The notes beneath the pieces are model-generated. The model did not search any database and was not told the origin of the DNA. It saw only the letters and a program-made list of their open reading frames with translations. Source: Prevotellaceae bacterium (GTDB lineage: Bacteria; Bacteroidota; Bacteroidia; Bacteroidales; Paludibacteraceae). From it: a DNA stretch of 64,000 bases. Positions 29,062-38,562 of this stretch are shown here, piece by piece. Position numbers and translations under genes: made by a program. Numbering within the stretch: position 1 is the first letter of the stretch; each line of letters begins with the position of its first letter. The stretch covers positions 1 through 64,000 of the forward strand of contig JACJXJ010000005.1 in the NCBI GenBank assembly GCA_020636695.1, written 5' to 3'.

Positions 29062-29622
29062 TTAAAGTTGTGTTTTGTTCTTTCGTCTTTCTAATTCATC
29101 CCGAATTTGAGAAGCCAGTTCGTAGTCCTCTTCCTCAATACTGTTTTTCAAGAGCTTATTTAGCGTTTCTTCGGGTAGTCCCTTCAATGTTTCATGTGAG
29201 ATGTCTGTCTCTTTTTCACGTGTTTGCTCTAGCTTGTCAAAAATGGCCGCATCCATAAAAATGGGCGTTTCGCAAGCCATTGCCAAGGCTATACCATCTG
29301 ACGCACGTGATTCAATTAAAAAAACATGACTACCATGTTGCCATGTTTGTTGGGCAAAAAATACCCCTTCTTCTTTACTGAAAATTAGAACATCTTTTAA
29401 CTTGATATTAAAATTGTCAGTGATATTGATGAAAAGTTGATGTGTAAATGGTACGGGTGTTTCTATCTGTTGGCTTGATGCAGAAATGGACTGTGCTTCC
29501 ATTTTTCCAATCAAAATAGGAACTCTACGCTCACCGAGAACTTCTTCGAGGAGTAGCCAATAGATATCTTGTGACGATTTTACTTCGCTGATACCTAGAA
29601 TTTTTACCTGAACTTTTTGCAT
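29062..29622 (-). CDS. Bifunctional nuclease family protein with UVR motif
   Basis: This is a DUF151-type protein. I start at the ATG at 29622, giving 186 residues, since the -7 box (29640-29647) lies inside the longer frame to 29670 and that start would not be in the message. The N-terminal domain covers VQVKILGIS ... VPILIGKMEAQSI and SRASDGIALAMACETPIFM. A C-terminal UVR motif (EDYELASQIRDELERR) is the type that binds UvrA/B-like partners. Nuclease activity has been shown for plant members only, so the role in bacteria is unsure. Confidence 0.88.
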   Translation of the reverse strand: MQKVQVKILGISEVKSSQDIYWLLLEEVLGERRVPILIGKMEAQSISASSQQIETPVPFTHQLFINITDNFNIKLKDVLIFSKEEGVFFAQQTWQHGSHVFLIESRASDGIALAMACETPIFMDAAIFDKLEQTREKETDISHETLKGLPEETLNKLLKNSIEEEDYELASQIRDELERRKNKTQL

Positions 29623-29639
29623 CTTTTCTAAACGACTGG

Positions 29640-29647
29640 CAAAGATA
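29640..29647 (-). promoter_or_regulatory. -7 promoter box for the bifunctional nuclease gene
   Basis: The minus strand reads TATCTTTG. Its position rules out the upstream ATG at 29670 and sets the start at 29622. Confidence 0.65.
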
Positions 29648-29707
29648 TAATTTTTTTGCCGATTTACCATTTAAAATAATCGGAAAAGTTGATTAAATCC
29701 TGCGCTG

Positions 29708-31714
29708 TTAGTATCGTTTCAACGCATCTTCGAGGAATTTGACTAAATTATCGGGATTTTCATCGAAGGAGAAAGATCCTGATAAAGGTTTGCCTTGATT
29801 GTCTAGAACTACGTAAAAAGGTTGGGCGTTAGCACCAAATTTATGACGTTGCAGATAACTATTACGATCGCCAATAGTTTCAATAGAACGTTTTGTGCCA
29901 TTTTCTTCTACAACAAATGGTTCTGTTAGAGGTGTTTTGTCATCCACAAAGAGTGTTATAAGTACATAATCCTCTTGTAATAAGGATGCTACCCTATTAT
30001 CAGTCCATACGGAAGCCTCCATTTTTCGACAGTTAACGCAACCATAGCCTGAAAAATCAATTACAACCGGCTTATTTTTTTCTTGCGCATAGCGCATTCC
30101 TAAATCATAATCATCAAATGCCGCATGCAGATCGTTGGTGTAAAGGTTGAAATCTTGTGTTGATAATGGTGGCGCAAAGGCGCTAATAGCTTTGAGTGGA
30201 GCGCCCCATAATCCAGGAATCATATAGATGGCAAATGCAAACGATACGAGTGCCATTAAAAGACGTGACACAGAAATGCGTTCCAATTTATCGTCGTGTG
30301 GCAAAAGTAATTTCCCTAATAAATAGAAACCAAGTAGAGCAAAGATAACAATCCACAAGACAAGAAATACTTCGCGGTCGAGAATGCCCCAACCATAAGC
30401 TAGGTCAGCTACTGATAAAAATTTAAGTGCCAATGCTAGTTCTAAAAAGCCTAGCACCACCTTTACCGAGTTCAACCAACCGCCTGATTTTGGCATAGAT
30501 TTTAGCCATGATGGAAATAACGCAAACAGGCTAAATGGTAATGCTAAAGCTACTGCAAAACCAAGCATCCCGATAGCTGGCGCGAGTAGTGAACCAGTAG
30601 TGGATACTTCTACTAATAATGTGCCGATAATAGGTCCTGTACACGAAAAAGAAACTAGCACTAACGTGAATGACATCAGGAGAATGCTCAAGATGCCAGA
30701 TGTTTTTTCGGCTTTTTGATCGAGTTTGCTCGACCATGATGAGGGCAGCGTTAGTTCGAATGCTCCAAAAAATGATACGGCAAATAAAACTAATAGAGCA
30801 AAGAAAAATAGATTGAAAAAAGCATTTGTGGCTAAACTATTTAACGCGCTTGCACCAAATAGCAAGGTGATGAGTAATCCAAGCGCTAAATAGATAACAA
30901 TAATGGAAATGCCATATAACACTGCATCACGTCGTCCTTTGCGTTTGTCATTGGATCGTTTTAGAAAGAAGCTTACGGTCATTGGAATAATGGGCCACAC
31001 GCAAGGCGTAAAGAGAGCTACAAATCCGCCTAATAAACCTAAAATAAAAATCATCCAAAGTGAGGTATCGCTTGTTTTTATTTCATTGTTAAAGGCTTGT
31101 AGTTCTTGGATTACAGGTGTGTACCAGTCATTCACTACAATGGCTTTGGCTGGTGTAATTAGGGTTGTGTCTGTTGATGTCGTTTCTAAAGAGACGGCTT
31201 CATTCACAATTTTCTTGGCTGCAGATGTGTTAGTAGCAGGTTTGATGTCAACAGGTTTTGCGTCGTTACCACTTTTAAACTCAAATGGTATTTTAGCTGG
31301 AGACAAGCATGTTTCGCCATTGCAGCCCATAAATTCAACGAACCCAGCAATATAATAAGGCTTATCTGTAATTTTTATTGTTTGGCTAAATGACGCCGAT
31401 TGTGCATACCAACTCAATTCCATATCAAATAAATCGTCGTATTGACGAATGAGATTCGAGTTGGATTTCACGTTTCCAACCAAACTCGCATTTGTGAGTG
31501 TGTTAAATACAAAGGACGTTGGACGTGGTCCATTTTCAGGAATATCTGTGCCATACAAGTGCCAGCCTTTTTCAATGTTAGCTTGAAATTTTATCTCTAC
31601 AGTATTTCCATTTTCAGTCGATGAAATGTTCCATGTTATAGGTTCATATATTTGTGAAAATAGTGAAAGGACTGAGAATAGAAAAAGAACTGATAGGTAA
31701 ATTTTTTTGCTCAT
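29708..31714 (-). CDS. Thiol:disulfide interchange protein DsbD-like
   Basis: This protein passes electrons from cytoplasmic thioredoxin across the membrane to keep periplasmic thiols reduced. I start at 31714 (668 residues), where a clear signal peptide begins; the -7 box at 31742-31749 sits on the longer frame's first codon. Three parts are visible. The N-terminal Ig-like domain has a Cys pair in CNGETC. The CcdA-type membrane core of about eight helices has TPCVWPIIPMTVSFF and SFSCTGPIIGTLL. The C-terminal thioredoxin domain has CVNC. Confidence 0.92.
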   Translation of the reverse strand: MSKKIYLSVLFLFSVLSLFSQIYEPITWNISSTENGNTVEIKFQANIEKGWHLYGTDIPENGPRPTSFVFNTLTNASLVGNVKSNSNLIRQYDDLFDMELSWYAQSASFSQTIKITDKPYYIAGFVEFMGCNGETCLSPAKIPFEFKSGNDAKPVDIKPATNTSAAKKIVNEAVSLETTSTDTTLITPAKAIVVNDWYTPVIQELQAFNNEIKTSDTSLWMIFILGLLGGFVALFTPCVWPIIPMTVSFFLKRSNDKRKGRRDAVLYGISIIVIYLALGLLITLLFGASALNSLATNAFFNLFFFALLVLFAVSFFGAFELTLPSSWSSKLDQKAEKTSGILSILLMSFTLVLVSFSCTGPIIGTLLVEVSTTGSLLAPAIGMLGFAVALALPFSLFALFPSWLKSMPKSGGWLNSVKVVLGFLELALALKFLSVADLAYGWGILDREVFLVLWIVIFALLGFYLLGKLLLPHDDKLERISVSRLLMALVSFAFAIYMIPGLWGAPLKAISAFAPPLSTQDFNLYTNDLHAAFDDYDLGMRYAQEKNKPVVIDFSGYGCVNCRKMEASVWTDNRVASLLQEDYVLITLFVDDKTPLTEPFVVEENGTKRSIETIGDRNSYLQRHKFGANAQPFYVVLDNQGKPLSGSFSFDENPDNLVKFLEDALKRY

Positions 31715-31741
31715 AATCGACCTGATTTTAGTTTGTTTATG

Positions 31742-31749
31742 CAAAGATA
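31742..31749 (-). promoter_or_regulatory. -7 promoter box for the dsbD-like gene
   Basis: The minus strand reads TATCTTTG, 27 bp upstream of the chosen start at 31714. Confidence 0.65.
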
Positions 31750-31787
31750 ATGAGTTTTTTCTGGAAATAGAATAGCTGACGTCTCAT

Positions 31788-32483
31788 TTAGATTTGTTTA
31801 AGATATTCAAGCTCTTTTGTAACATATTCAAATATAAACTGCTTGTAGGTGTTTGTGCTATTGGCAAATATGGCGATTAGGCCTTCTATAAGGGCAATAC
31901 GCTTTTTTTCGTCGCTGGCGACACGCGTTAGAAATATACTCAAGATATTCGCATCTGCCAAGGTTAAATGTTCAAATGTGTTAAATTTTAATACTATGTT
32001 TTGAATCAGTACATCGGAGAGTTTTTGCGTAATACGTGTAGCCGTAGATGTTGCAGTGGTAATTACTAACGGATTTACGTTCTTTAAAGCAGCTTCTATA
32101 AAGTGTATGGCATCTGGCATCTGGCAAAAGAGTGTCATAGCCGTAATTTCTGATAACTCATAAGTCGGAATTTTTTCACACCAGGCAACGGCTGTAGTTG
32201 CATGCATCTCTTTATGTGACACTAGTAAAGAGCCAATAATCATAGTTTCACGAATTTCCAAAAACCAAAGTTGTGTGGCTAGCTGCATATTGGGTTCATA
32301 TTGCGAAGCTATTTCACGTAAGCGGGGAAGGGCTACTCCAAAGTTTTCTTTGTAATGAATTCCTTTTTGTGTCATACTTTCCACAGTGATTCCATTCATC
32401 GAGCCACGGATGATGCGTTTTATTTTATTTGCTGTTTGTGTAATCTCCTTGTCCTCAATATAATAAGTTTTATGACTATTCAT
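31788..32483 (-). CDS. DNA alkylation repair protein (AlkD-like HEAT repeat)
   Basis: The 231 residues are all-helical and repeat-like, with GVALPRLREIASQYEPN and TQLWFLEIRETMIIGSLLV matching the AlkD/AlkC-type glycosylase fold. AlkD-type enzymes remove bulky or cationic alkylated bases without flipping them. The catalytic Asp/Trp set could not be placed with certainty, so activity is inferred from fold only. It diverges from the tRNA-His gene, and no exact promoter box was found. Confidence 0.75.
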   Translation of the reverse strand: MNSHKTYYIEDKEITQTANKIKRIIRGSMNGITVESMTQKGIHYKENFGVALPRLREIASQYEPNMQLATQLWFLEIRETMIIGSLLVSHKEMHATTAVAWCEKIPTYELSEITAMTLFCQMPDAIHFIEAALKNVNPLVITTATSTATRITQKLSDVLIQNIVLKFNTFEHLTLADANILSIFLTRVASDEKKRIALIEGLIAIFANSTNTYKQFIFEYVTKELEYLKQI

Positions 32484-32530
32484 CTATTATTTTTTTGGTA
32501 TTTATACTTGTTTAGAATTAAATATTTTTC

Positions 32531-32538
32531 TACCTTTG
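32531..32538 (+). promoter_or_regulatory. -7 promoter box for tRNA-His
   Basis: TACCTTTG, with TTG about 20 bp upstream (32508-32510), lies 16 bp before the mature tRNA. Confidence 0.6.
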
Positions 32539-32553
32539 CACTCGCAAAAACAT

Positions 32554-32628
32554 GGTGGCTGTAGTTCAGCTGGTTAGAGCGCCGGATTGTGGTTCCGGAG
32601 GTCGTGGGTTCGAACCCCATCAGCCACC
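32554..32628 (+). tRNA. tRNA-His (anticodon GTG)
   Basis: This is a full cloverleaf. The acceptor stem GTGGCTG pairs with CAGCCAC, the D arm has AGCTGGTTAGAGC, the anticodon loop TTGTGGT carries GTG, and the T arm has GGGTTCGAACCCC. The encoded extra G at 32554 pairs with the discriminator C at 32628, the histidine-specific G-1:C73 identity pair. CCA is not encoded. It has its own promoter and a terminator at 32635. Confidence 0.95.
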
Positions 32629-32634
32629 CGCAAA

Positions 32635-32668
32635 AGAGAGTAATCAAGTAGAGATTGCTCTCTTTTTT
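32635..32668 (+). terminator. Terminator after tRNA-His
   Basis: AGAGAGTAATC / GATTGCTCTCT form an 11-bp stem (one G:U pair) with a 7-nt loop, followed by a T-run. Confidence 0.8.
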
Positions 32669-32691
32669 GTTGTAAGGCGTTACAAAAGTAC

Positions 32692-32728
32692 AAAAAAATA
32701 AGGAGCTATCATAGCTCCTTATTTTTTT
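32692..32728. terminator. Bidirectional terminator
   Basis: AAAAAAATAAGGAGCT / AGCTCCTTATTTTTTT with a 5-nt loop lies 15 bp beyond the OmpA-family stop on the minus strand. It can also stop plus-strand read-through from the tRNA. Confidence 0.85.
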
Positions 32729-32742
32729 GTATAATGCCTAAA

Positions 32743-35265
32743 TTATTTCGCATCTGGCATTTCTTCTGTGTTTGGTGTATCTTTTAATTCAGGATTCACC
32801 ACTTTTTCGTACGATATATTTTCAAATGTTACTAAAAACTCAACACGGCGGTTTAAAGCTCTTCCTTTGCTGGTTTTGTTGTCGGCTATTGGATTTGTTT
32901 CGCCGAAACCATTTGATGTCATACGTTCGGCACTAATACCTTTTCCTACGAGATATTTTTTTACCGATGCGGCACGTTTTTCCGATAATACTTGGTTAGA
33001 TGCATCGTTGCCTACATCATCGGTGTGACCATTAATGGTTAATTGATAAGTAGGGTTCTCCAACATGACGTTGGCAATAGCATTCAATATTGGGTATGAG
33101 GCTTTCTTGATAATGTCTTTACCTGTTTCAAATTGAATACCTTGCATGGCTTTTTGGAATAATTTTTTTACCTCTTTCTGCAATTCTGGACAGCCATAAT
33201 TACTTGGTAGACCAACTGTATTTGGACATTTATCGAGATAATCAAATACTTTATCACCATCGGTATCTTTTGGACAACCTTTGCTATCTATTGTGCTATA
33301 AGCCTCTTTTGGCGTATTTGGACAAGCATCAAGATAATCAGGTACTCCATCACCATCAGTATCAACTGGACAACCGTCCGTGTCTACTTGTACATCCATA
33401 GGTGTATTTGGACATTTATCTAAATAATCTACTACACCATCTTTATCGGTGTCGAGTGGGCAACCAACAGAATCGACAATGACTTGTGCTGGTGTATTTG
33501 GACATTTATCTAAATAGTTAGGCACGTTATCTTGGTCGTCGTCAAGCGGGCAACCTTTGGTATCAACCATCACTCCTAGCGGTGTGTGTGCACAACTATC
33601 TAAATGATCGTATACACCGTCTTTGTCTTCATCAAATGGACAACCAACAGAGTCTACTGGTACGTTAGCTGGCGTGTCAGGACATTTGTCGTAGCAATTT
33701 GGTACACCGTCTTTATCATCATCAAGCGTGCAACCTTCTGCGTCAACAAATCCTTTACGGTCAACTTCAGGACACAGTTTTCGGAGTGCTTTAATGTCTG
33801 TTTTTGGACATTTATCTTTGCTGTTTTTTACACCATCACGATCTTTATCACTACTGTCGCGTCCGATATTCCAACTCATACCCATTTGTAAATTCACACG
33901 TTGTGTGTTGTATGGCAATGGAATGGCATTAGCACCAGCTTCCATAGTTACTTGAGCCCAATTGCATGGAATGTAATCGGCTGCAATGAACATATTGAAC
34001 ATGCCTGCACGCAAATTTAAACCGAGTCCAACGTTATTAAAACGGCTATTGATAAAGGAATAGCTTAAATATGCTTTTAACCAATCGAGAGGTCGAAAGT
34101 TGGCTGCTACAGTTACTTCTTCAGACACGCGTTGTGCATTGAAACGGGTACGCGATAAAAGGCCGAAACTAATTTTGTTGTCTAAAATGCCATATTCTAC
34201 GCCCACATTGGCGTTAGCACGTAACATTTGAGTAAATGGAGAGGCTCCTTCAGTTTTGAAAGCAAATGAATTCCCAATTTCATCGGTGATTTTTGAAAAA
34301 TCAATAGAATCGCCTACTTCGTAGTTGACGCCTGTGAAATTATAAGCACCATTCATATTGCCGCTTATCATGTTTTTATGCCAGTAGATAAAACCTAAAT
34401 CGGTAATACCAGCCGAAACAACCAAATGTTTGATAGGTTCGTAAGTTACACCTAAATCGATGGCGCCACCATAACCTGCAGGTTGGTAAAGCATTTTTAC
34501 GTAATCCATTGGATCGGAGTATGGTGATAAGGTATTTAAATCGATGGTGTCACCACGCATTTGGTAGGTCAACGGAAGTGAGGCATGTACAGCGGCATCT
34601 GCATTTACAGTCCAAGCATCTTGAGAAGCATTGAGCTCTAATGCATTTACTTTAGAGGTTACACCAGCATAACCCATCAAGAATTTCAATTTACCACCTA
34701 CAGTCCATTGGTCGTTGATACGACGCATGTAGCCAACGCCAACTTCGCTATATAATGCGGCTTCGACTCCTAATGAACTAAAGTCAAATCGATTGACCCC
34801 ATATTCGTCAGGCGTGCCATATAAACCAAGTTTAAATAAATCTTTTGGTAAATAGGTGGCGCCATTGAGTTTTACATCCATGTCAAATGTAATGTAATTT
34901 CTTTCTTTAAAACGGAAGCCAAAAGATAAAAGATTCAATTGGAACTCCATGTCCAAAGAGGTTGTCTTCTTGATATGTTTGTAAAAATCATCCACATTTA
35001 GTGATGGATGTAGTGGAGTCATTAATTGCCCATTTTGATTGATTAGAAAATCTTTCATGGTGAAGGAATTATTTCCCACGCCCAAATATAGATTTGGTAA
35101 AAATACAAAGTCAAAATAGAAACTGGTGTTCGGCAAAAAGGCCGGATTCATGCTATTGCGCATAGGAACTTCGTCCATGAAATAGAACGTGTTTGTTTGC
35201 GCATTTACGGTGCATAATGCACTTACTGTAAGTGCTATCGCGATAACTAGTTTTCTTGTTTTCAT
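32743..35265 (-). CDS. OmpA-family envelope protein: DUF5723-like barrel + seven TSP3 repeats + OmpA domain
   Basis: The 840 residues form three parts after a signal peptide (ending near residue 23). Residues ~24-466 are barrel-like and start TNTFYFMDEVPMRNSMNPAF, as in DUF5723 proteins. Residues ~470-700 hold seven calcium-binding thrombospondin type 3 repeats of about 30 residues, each with DxDxDGVxDxxDxCPxTP. Residues ~705-825 are an OmpA C-terminal domain (TINGHTDDVGN ... NRRVEFLVTF) that binds peptidoglycan. It probably anchors the outer membrane to the wall. A lipoprotein gene lies 6 bp upstream. Confidence 0.9.
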   Translation of the reverse strand: MKTRKLVIAIALTVSALCTVNAQTNTFYFMDEVPMRNSMNPAFLPNTSFYFDFVFLPNLYLGVGNNSFTMKDFLINQNGQLMTPLHPSLNVDDFYKHIKKTTSLDMEFQLNLLSFGFRFKERNYITFDMDVKLNGATYLPKDLFKLGLYGTPDEYGVNRFDFSSLGVEAALYSEVGVGYMRRINDQWTVGGKLKFLMGYAGVTSKVNALELNASQDAWTVNADAAVHASLPLTYQMRGDTIDLNTLSPYSDPMDYVKMLYQPAGYGGAIDLGVTYEPIKHLVVSAGITDLGFIYWHKNMISGNMNGAYNFTGVNYEVGDSIDFSKITDEIGNSFAFKTEGASPFTQMLRANANVGVEYGILDNKISFGLLSRTRFNAQRVSEEVTVAANFRPLDWLKAYLSYSFINSRFNNVGLGLNLRAGMFNMFIAADYIPCNWAQVTMEAGANAIPLPYNTQRVNLQMGMSWNIGRDSSDKDRDGVKNSKDKCPKTDIKALRKLCPEVDRKGFVDAEGCTLDDDKDGVPNCYDKCPDTPANVPVDSVGCPFDEDKDGVYDHLDSCAHTPLGVMVDTKGCPLDDDQDNVPNYLDKCPNTPAQVIVDSVGCPLDTDKDGVVDYLDKCPNTPMDVQVDTDGCPVDTDGDGVPDYLDACPNTPKEAYSTIDSKGCPKDTDGDKVFDYLDKCPNTVGLPSNYGCPELQKEVKKLFQKAMQGIQFETGKDIIKKASYPILNAIANVMLENPTYQLTINGHTDDVGNDASNQVLSEKRAASVKKYLVGKGISAERMTSNGFGETNPIADNKTSKGRALNRRVEFLVTFENISYEKVVNPELKDTPNTEEMPDAK

Positions 35266-35271
35266 GGTCGA

Positions 35272-36957
35272 TTATTTGAAAATGTTACCTACTGTGTCCA
35301 AGTCTGTTTTGATGCCACCTTTTATATATAAGCTTACGGAGGTGGTCAGCTCGTCGTTCAATTGGAAGTTCATTAACGAATTGATGTCCTGTCCATCTAC
35401 GCGAACCGACAATACAATTTTTTTAGTTTTCCAAATGGAGATAATACTTGACTCTACAAATTTGATAGAGAAGTCGCTTTTAACAGCAGTTGTTACAATA
35501 CCTTCTGCATTGACTACGCCTGAAGCAATTTGAATACCTTCTTGACGGTAAATTTCTTGATCTGATGCATCCAAGAAAATAGCCGTAGCAACAGCTTTAA
35601 CAGGTAATTTGTTGGTCGATTTAAAATGCACATTCAAATTATTAACCGTTAATTCTGTTGGTTTAGCCGAAACGCCAGTTAAGGTTTCAATATCCGCTGC
35701 TAAAGTGTCGTTGTAAGCATAATACGAGGTTGGGTTAAATTGGAAAGGTAATTTAGCCGTTACATACATATTTATGGTTGGAGGGAAATAGATGTAATGT
35801 TGTTGTTCCCATACATTTTTAAAATTGCTTACGCTGACATTGAATTTGTATTCAAACTTAGCGGGTGTAATTTCAAATAAACGATCGGTACGTCCGTAGG
35901 TTTTATTAAAGTGTGCCCAATTTTCAGAGAACCCACCTTCGGTTTGTGGTTTTTCTAGTCGGATCACGCAATTTGGACTTCCATTAAAATCAGCTAGACG
36001 TTCTTGACCATCTTTATCAACTGCTTTGATATGTTCTACTTCAAAATCCATTGGAATGCCCACATTGTTCATAATGCGGAAATCAATTAAAGGATTGGTG
36101 AACAATAAACTATTATCTTTAAATAGTGATGATTCAAAAAAGTCAGTTGGGATATCTTGTACCACATCATCGTGTGTAATCACATTCTTTTTATTGAAAA
36201 ATCCCCATGCTGTGTCGCAGTCAATGATTTGAAATTGGGTGTGCGTGGTTATTTTTGAAGTGGATGCGATAGGCAATGAACCGTCCGAAGTAAATGTGTA
36301 TGTCACTTTAAGCGGTGTCAATGTAGAATCTGGTCGAAATCTGATTTTAAAATTGCCCAGTTGCTCGTTAATTTCTTGTCCGTCGTGGTCAATGATGAAA
36401 TTTAAGGTACTCAGTTCTGGAATGGCAGGAAATTCGACCTTCATAGTCACAGGATAAGCTGCCAACGGCACATCTGTAGCATTCACTTTTAAGTAGAGAC
36501 GAGCACTGCTAATAATAACACTATCCACGCGTTGAGTTTGTACGCCGTTCACATCGTAATCGTCGTAGTCAAAATCGTATGGAAAATTCAATGGAAACGA
36601 ATAACTGCCAGCAGGCATCATACCTGGAACTGGTAATCCTTCATCTTCGGCTTTTTGACCTAAATCAAAAGTCGAGATTAATTCTTTACCCTCCGTGAAA
36701 TCAGCAATGTTAATATTATTGGTGTCGATGATAATACTATCGTTCCACCAGAGATAGCAGGTGTTTGTATCTTTTTTAATGACATCGTCACCAACAAGCG
36801 TTAAAACTTTGTCGATGGTGGCATGCACTGTGCCTACAGGAATAACCAAGGCGGTGTTGTAACCAACTTCTGTCGACAAATTACTGAAGTCGATATCTGT
36901 GGTACAAGAGCTTACAACACATAACAGTGCCACTAAATAGCTCAATTTGTTTTTCAT
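35272..36957 (-). CDS. Large lipoprotein of unknown function
   Basis: The 561 residues begin with a lipoprotein signal (LLCVVSSC, lipidated Cys at residue 18). The rest is beta-rich with repeated immunoglobulin-like segments (for example FPYDFDYDDYDVNGVQ and FQFNPTSYYAYN) and no enzymatic motif. The gene lies 6 bp upstream of the OmpA-family gene on the same strand, so the two products likely act together at the outer membrane. I do not recognise a named family. Confidence 0.8.
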   Translation of the reverse strand: MKNKLSYLVALLCVVSSCTTDIDFSNLSTEVGYNTALVIPVGTVHATIDKVLTLVGDDVIKKDTNTCYLWWNDSIIIDTNNINIADFTEGKELISTFDLGQKAEDEGLPVPGMMPAGSYSFPLNFPYDFDYDDYDVNGVQTQRVDSVIISSARLYLKVNATDVPLAAYPVTMKVEFPAIPELSTLNFIIDHDGQEINEQLGNFKIRFRPDSTLTPLKVTYTFTSDGSLPIASTSKITTHTQFQIIDCDTAWGFFNKKNVITHDDVVQDIPTDFFESSLFKDNSLLFTNPLIDFRIMNNVGIPMDFEVEHIKAVDKDGQERLADFNGSPNCVIRLEKPQTEGGFSENWAHFNKTYGRTDRLFEITPAKFEYKFNVSVSNFKNVWEQQHYIYFPPTINMYVTAKLPFQFNPTSYYAYNDTLAADIETLTGVSAKPTELTVNNLNVHFKSTNKLPVKAVATAIFLDASDQEIYRQEGIQIASGVVNAEGIVTTAVKSDFSIKFVESSIISIWKTKKIVLSVRVDGQDINSLMNFQLNDELTTSVSLYIKGGIKTDLDTVGNIFK

Positions 36958-37007
36958 AATGTATTTATTTTGGTTAGGTTTAGAGTGCGAAAGTAATAAT
37001 AATTTAT

Positions 37008-38411
37008 TTAATTAAAGAAATTATCGTTAAAATTAATCAAATAAAGTTTTTTTTGTGCACGTGTAAAGGCTGTATAGAGCCATCGAAGATAATCGCTATC
37101 AATGGCATCTGCTGTAATTCCTCCTTGGTCGAGAAACACTTCCTGCCATTGTCCGCCTTGTGCCTTGTGGCACGTTATGGCATAGCCAAATTTTACGTGA
37201 AGCGCATTCAGGTAATCGCTTTTTATCATCGCTTTGTAACGTTCCCGGCGATTCCCAATTTCTATAAAATCTTCTTCCACCGCTGCGAGTAGTTTTTTGT
37301 GTAATTGGTCTGCCGCTGCTGGTGTTTCGGTGTAAAGCGAATCTATTAAAATGCGTGCGTCAATTTCGCAATCGTAGTCCAGAAAATTCAGTGTGATATC
37401 TGCAAATCGGAGGTTGTACATGTCGTGATAGCCACGTATACGCACAATTTCGGCAATGTCGCCGTTGGCTATAAATTCTAAATCAGGATACTCTTTGCTC
37501 CAGAAATAGTTATTTTTGGTGACCAACAGTAAATCGCCATTCGACAATTCGTCTTCTTTGAATAATACTTGATTGCGAATGCCGCGATTGTACAACACGG
37601 CCCGTTTATTGGAACGCGTAATGATAATACAATTTTCGGCACCTGAACGCCCAAAAGCCGTTTGTATTTCATCAATAAGTTCGGTTCCATTTATCCGTCG
37701 AATGTCATCGAAAGCGCTATTGAGTTCTAGTGTCGACGCATTTTGTGTCAGTGCTTGGCGTATGATGGTGGCGTTGTGTAAAATACCACTGTTGGCGGTT
37801 TGGCGAACCACTTCAGTGAGTTCAGTGAAACCTACGGTTAAGCCGTAACTTTCTAATTTGAGTTTATCCAATGCTGGCGACAACGGTTGCATCACGGGCG
37901 GTAATTGGGCCACATCGCCAATCAAAATCAGACGGCAATTGTCGCCGGTATAGATAAACTCCATCAAATCGTCCAACAAGCGTCCAGAACCAAAATGGGT
38001 GCCATCGCTTTGGATGTTGGCAATCATAGAAGCCTCGTCTACCAAAAAAAGTGTGTCTTTGTGGCTGTTGAAATTCAGGTGAAATTCATGAGAGCCACTT
38101 TGTTGCCGGTAAATCTTTTTGTGAATAGAGTAGGCTGGTTGGTGGGCGTAATTGCTAAATACTTTGGCAGCTCGCCCCGTAGGCGCTAAGAGTACCGTTT
38201 TTTGTTGTAATTCGCCTAAGGCATTGACTAACGCACTCACCAATGATGTTTTACCCGTTCCAGCATAACCAGTGAGCAGAAAAGCGTGATTTTCGTTGGC
38301 CGATACCGTGGTGCAAAATTGTGCTAAAAGCTCAATACAAGCCTCTTGTTCGCGAGTTGGCTCAAAAGGCAATTGCGTTCTTATTTTGTCTGCTAAAAAG
38401 TGGTAAAGCAT
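37008..38411 (-). CDS. RecD-like superfamily 1 DNA helicase
   Basis: I start at the ATG at 38411, giving 467 residues, because the -7 box (38436-38443) lies inside the longer frame to 38462. Walker A is TGYAGTGKTS, Walker B/motif II is LFLVDEASM, motif III is LILIGDVAQLPPV, and the C-terminal motifs are GYAITCHKAQGGQW and LYTAFTRAQKKLYL. It is shorter than RecD2 and lacks the RecBCD partners here. Likely a 5'-3' helicase in repair or replication-fork processing. Confidence 0.88.
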   Translation of the reverse strand: MLYHFLADKIRTQLPFEPTREQEACIELLAQFCTTVSANENHAFLLTGYAGTGKTSLVSALVNALGELQQKTVLLAPTGRAAKVFSNYAHQPAYSIHKKIYRQQSGSHEFHLNFNSHKDTLFLVDEASMIANIQSDGTHFGSGRLLDDLMEFIYTGDNCRLILIGDVAQLPPVMQPLSPALDKLKLESYGLTVGFTELTEVVRQTANSGILHNATIIRQALTQNASTLELNSAFDDIRRINGTELIDEIQTAFGRSGAENCIIITRSNKRAVLYNRGIRNQVLFKEDELSNGDLLLVTKNNYFWSKEYPDLEFIANGDIAEIVRIRGYHDMYNLRFADITLNFLDYDCEIDARILIDSLYTETPAAADQLHKKLLAAVEEDFIEIGNRRERYKAMIKSDYLNALHVKFGYAITCHKAQGGQWQEVFLDQGGITADAIDSDYLRWLYTAFTRAQKKLYLINFNDNFFN

Positions 38412-38435
38412 GTTTTGTAGTTCGAAAGAGTTGTG

Positions 38436-38443
38436 CAAAGATA
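38436..38443 (-). promoter_or_regulatory. -7 promoter box for the helicase gene
   Basis: The minus strand reads TATCTTTG, 25 bp upstream of the chosen ATG at 38411. Confidence 0.65.
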
Positions 38444-38525
38444 CATAAAACTTTTCGTTCATCTGGAGGCAACTATACTTTCTGTTTTTTGCTACTTTTT
38501 TCTTTTAGATTCCATAAAAAACGCT

Positions 38526-38533
38526 TATATTTG
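38526..38533 (+). promoter_or_regulatory. -7 promoter box for the cyclophilin gene
   Basis: TATATTTG matches TAnnTTTG and lies 29 bp before the ATG at 38563. It is divergent from the helicase promoter. Confidence 0.55.
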
Positions 38534-38562
38534 CAAACAATTACTCGAAAAATAAAACTACC

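Noticed and set aside
33180..33860. Periodic DNA repeat that could look like a CRISPR or satellite array
   Set aside because: The ~90-bp period is the coding sequence of the seven TSP3 repeats in the OmpA-family gene. The units are diverged and in frame, with no spacer/repeat pattern.
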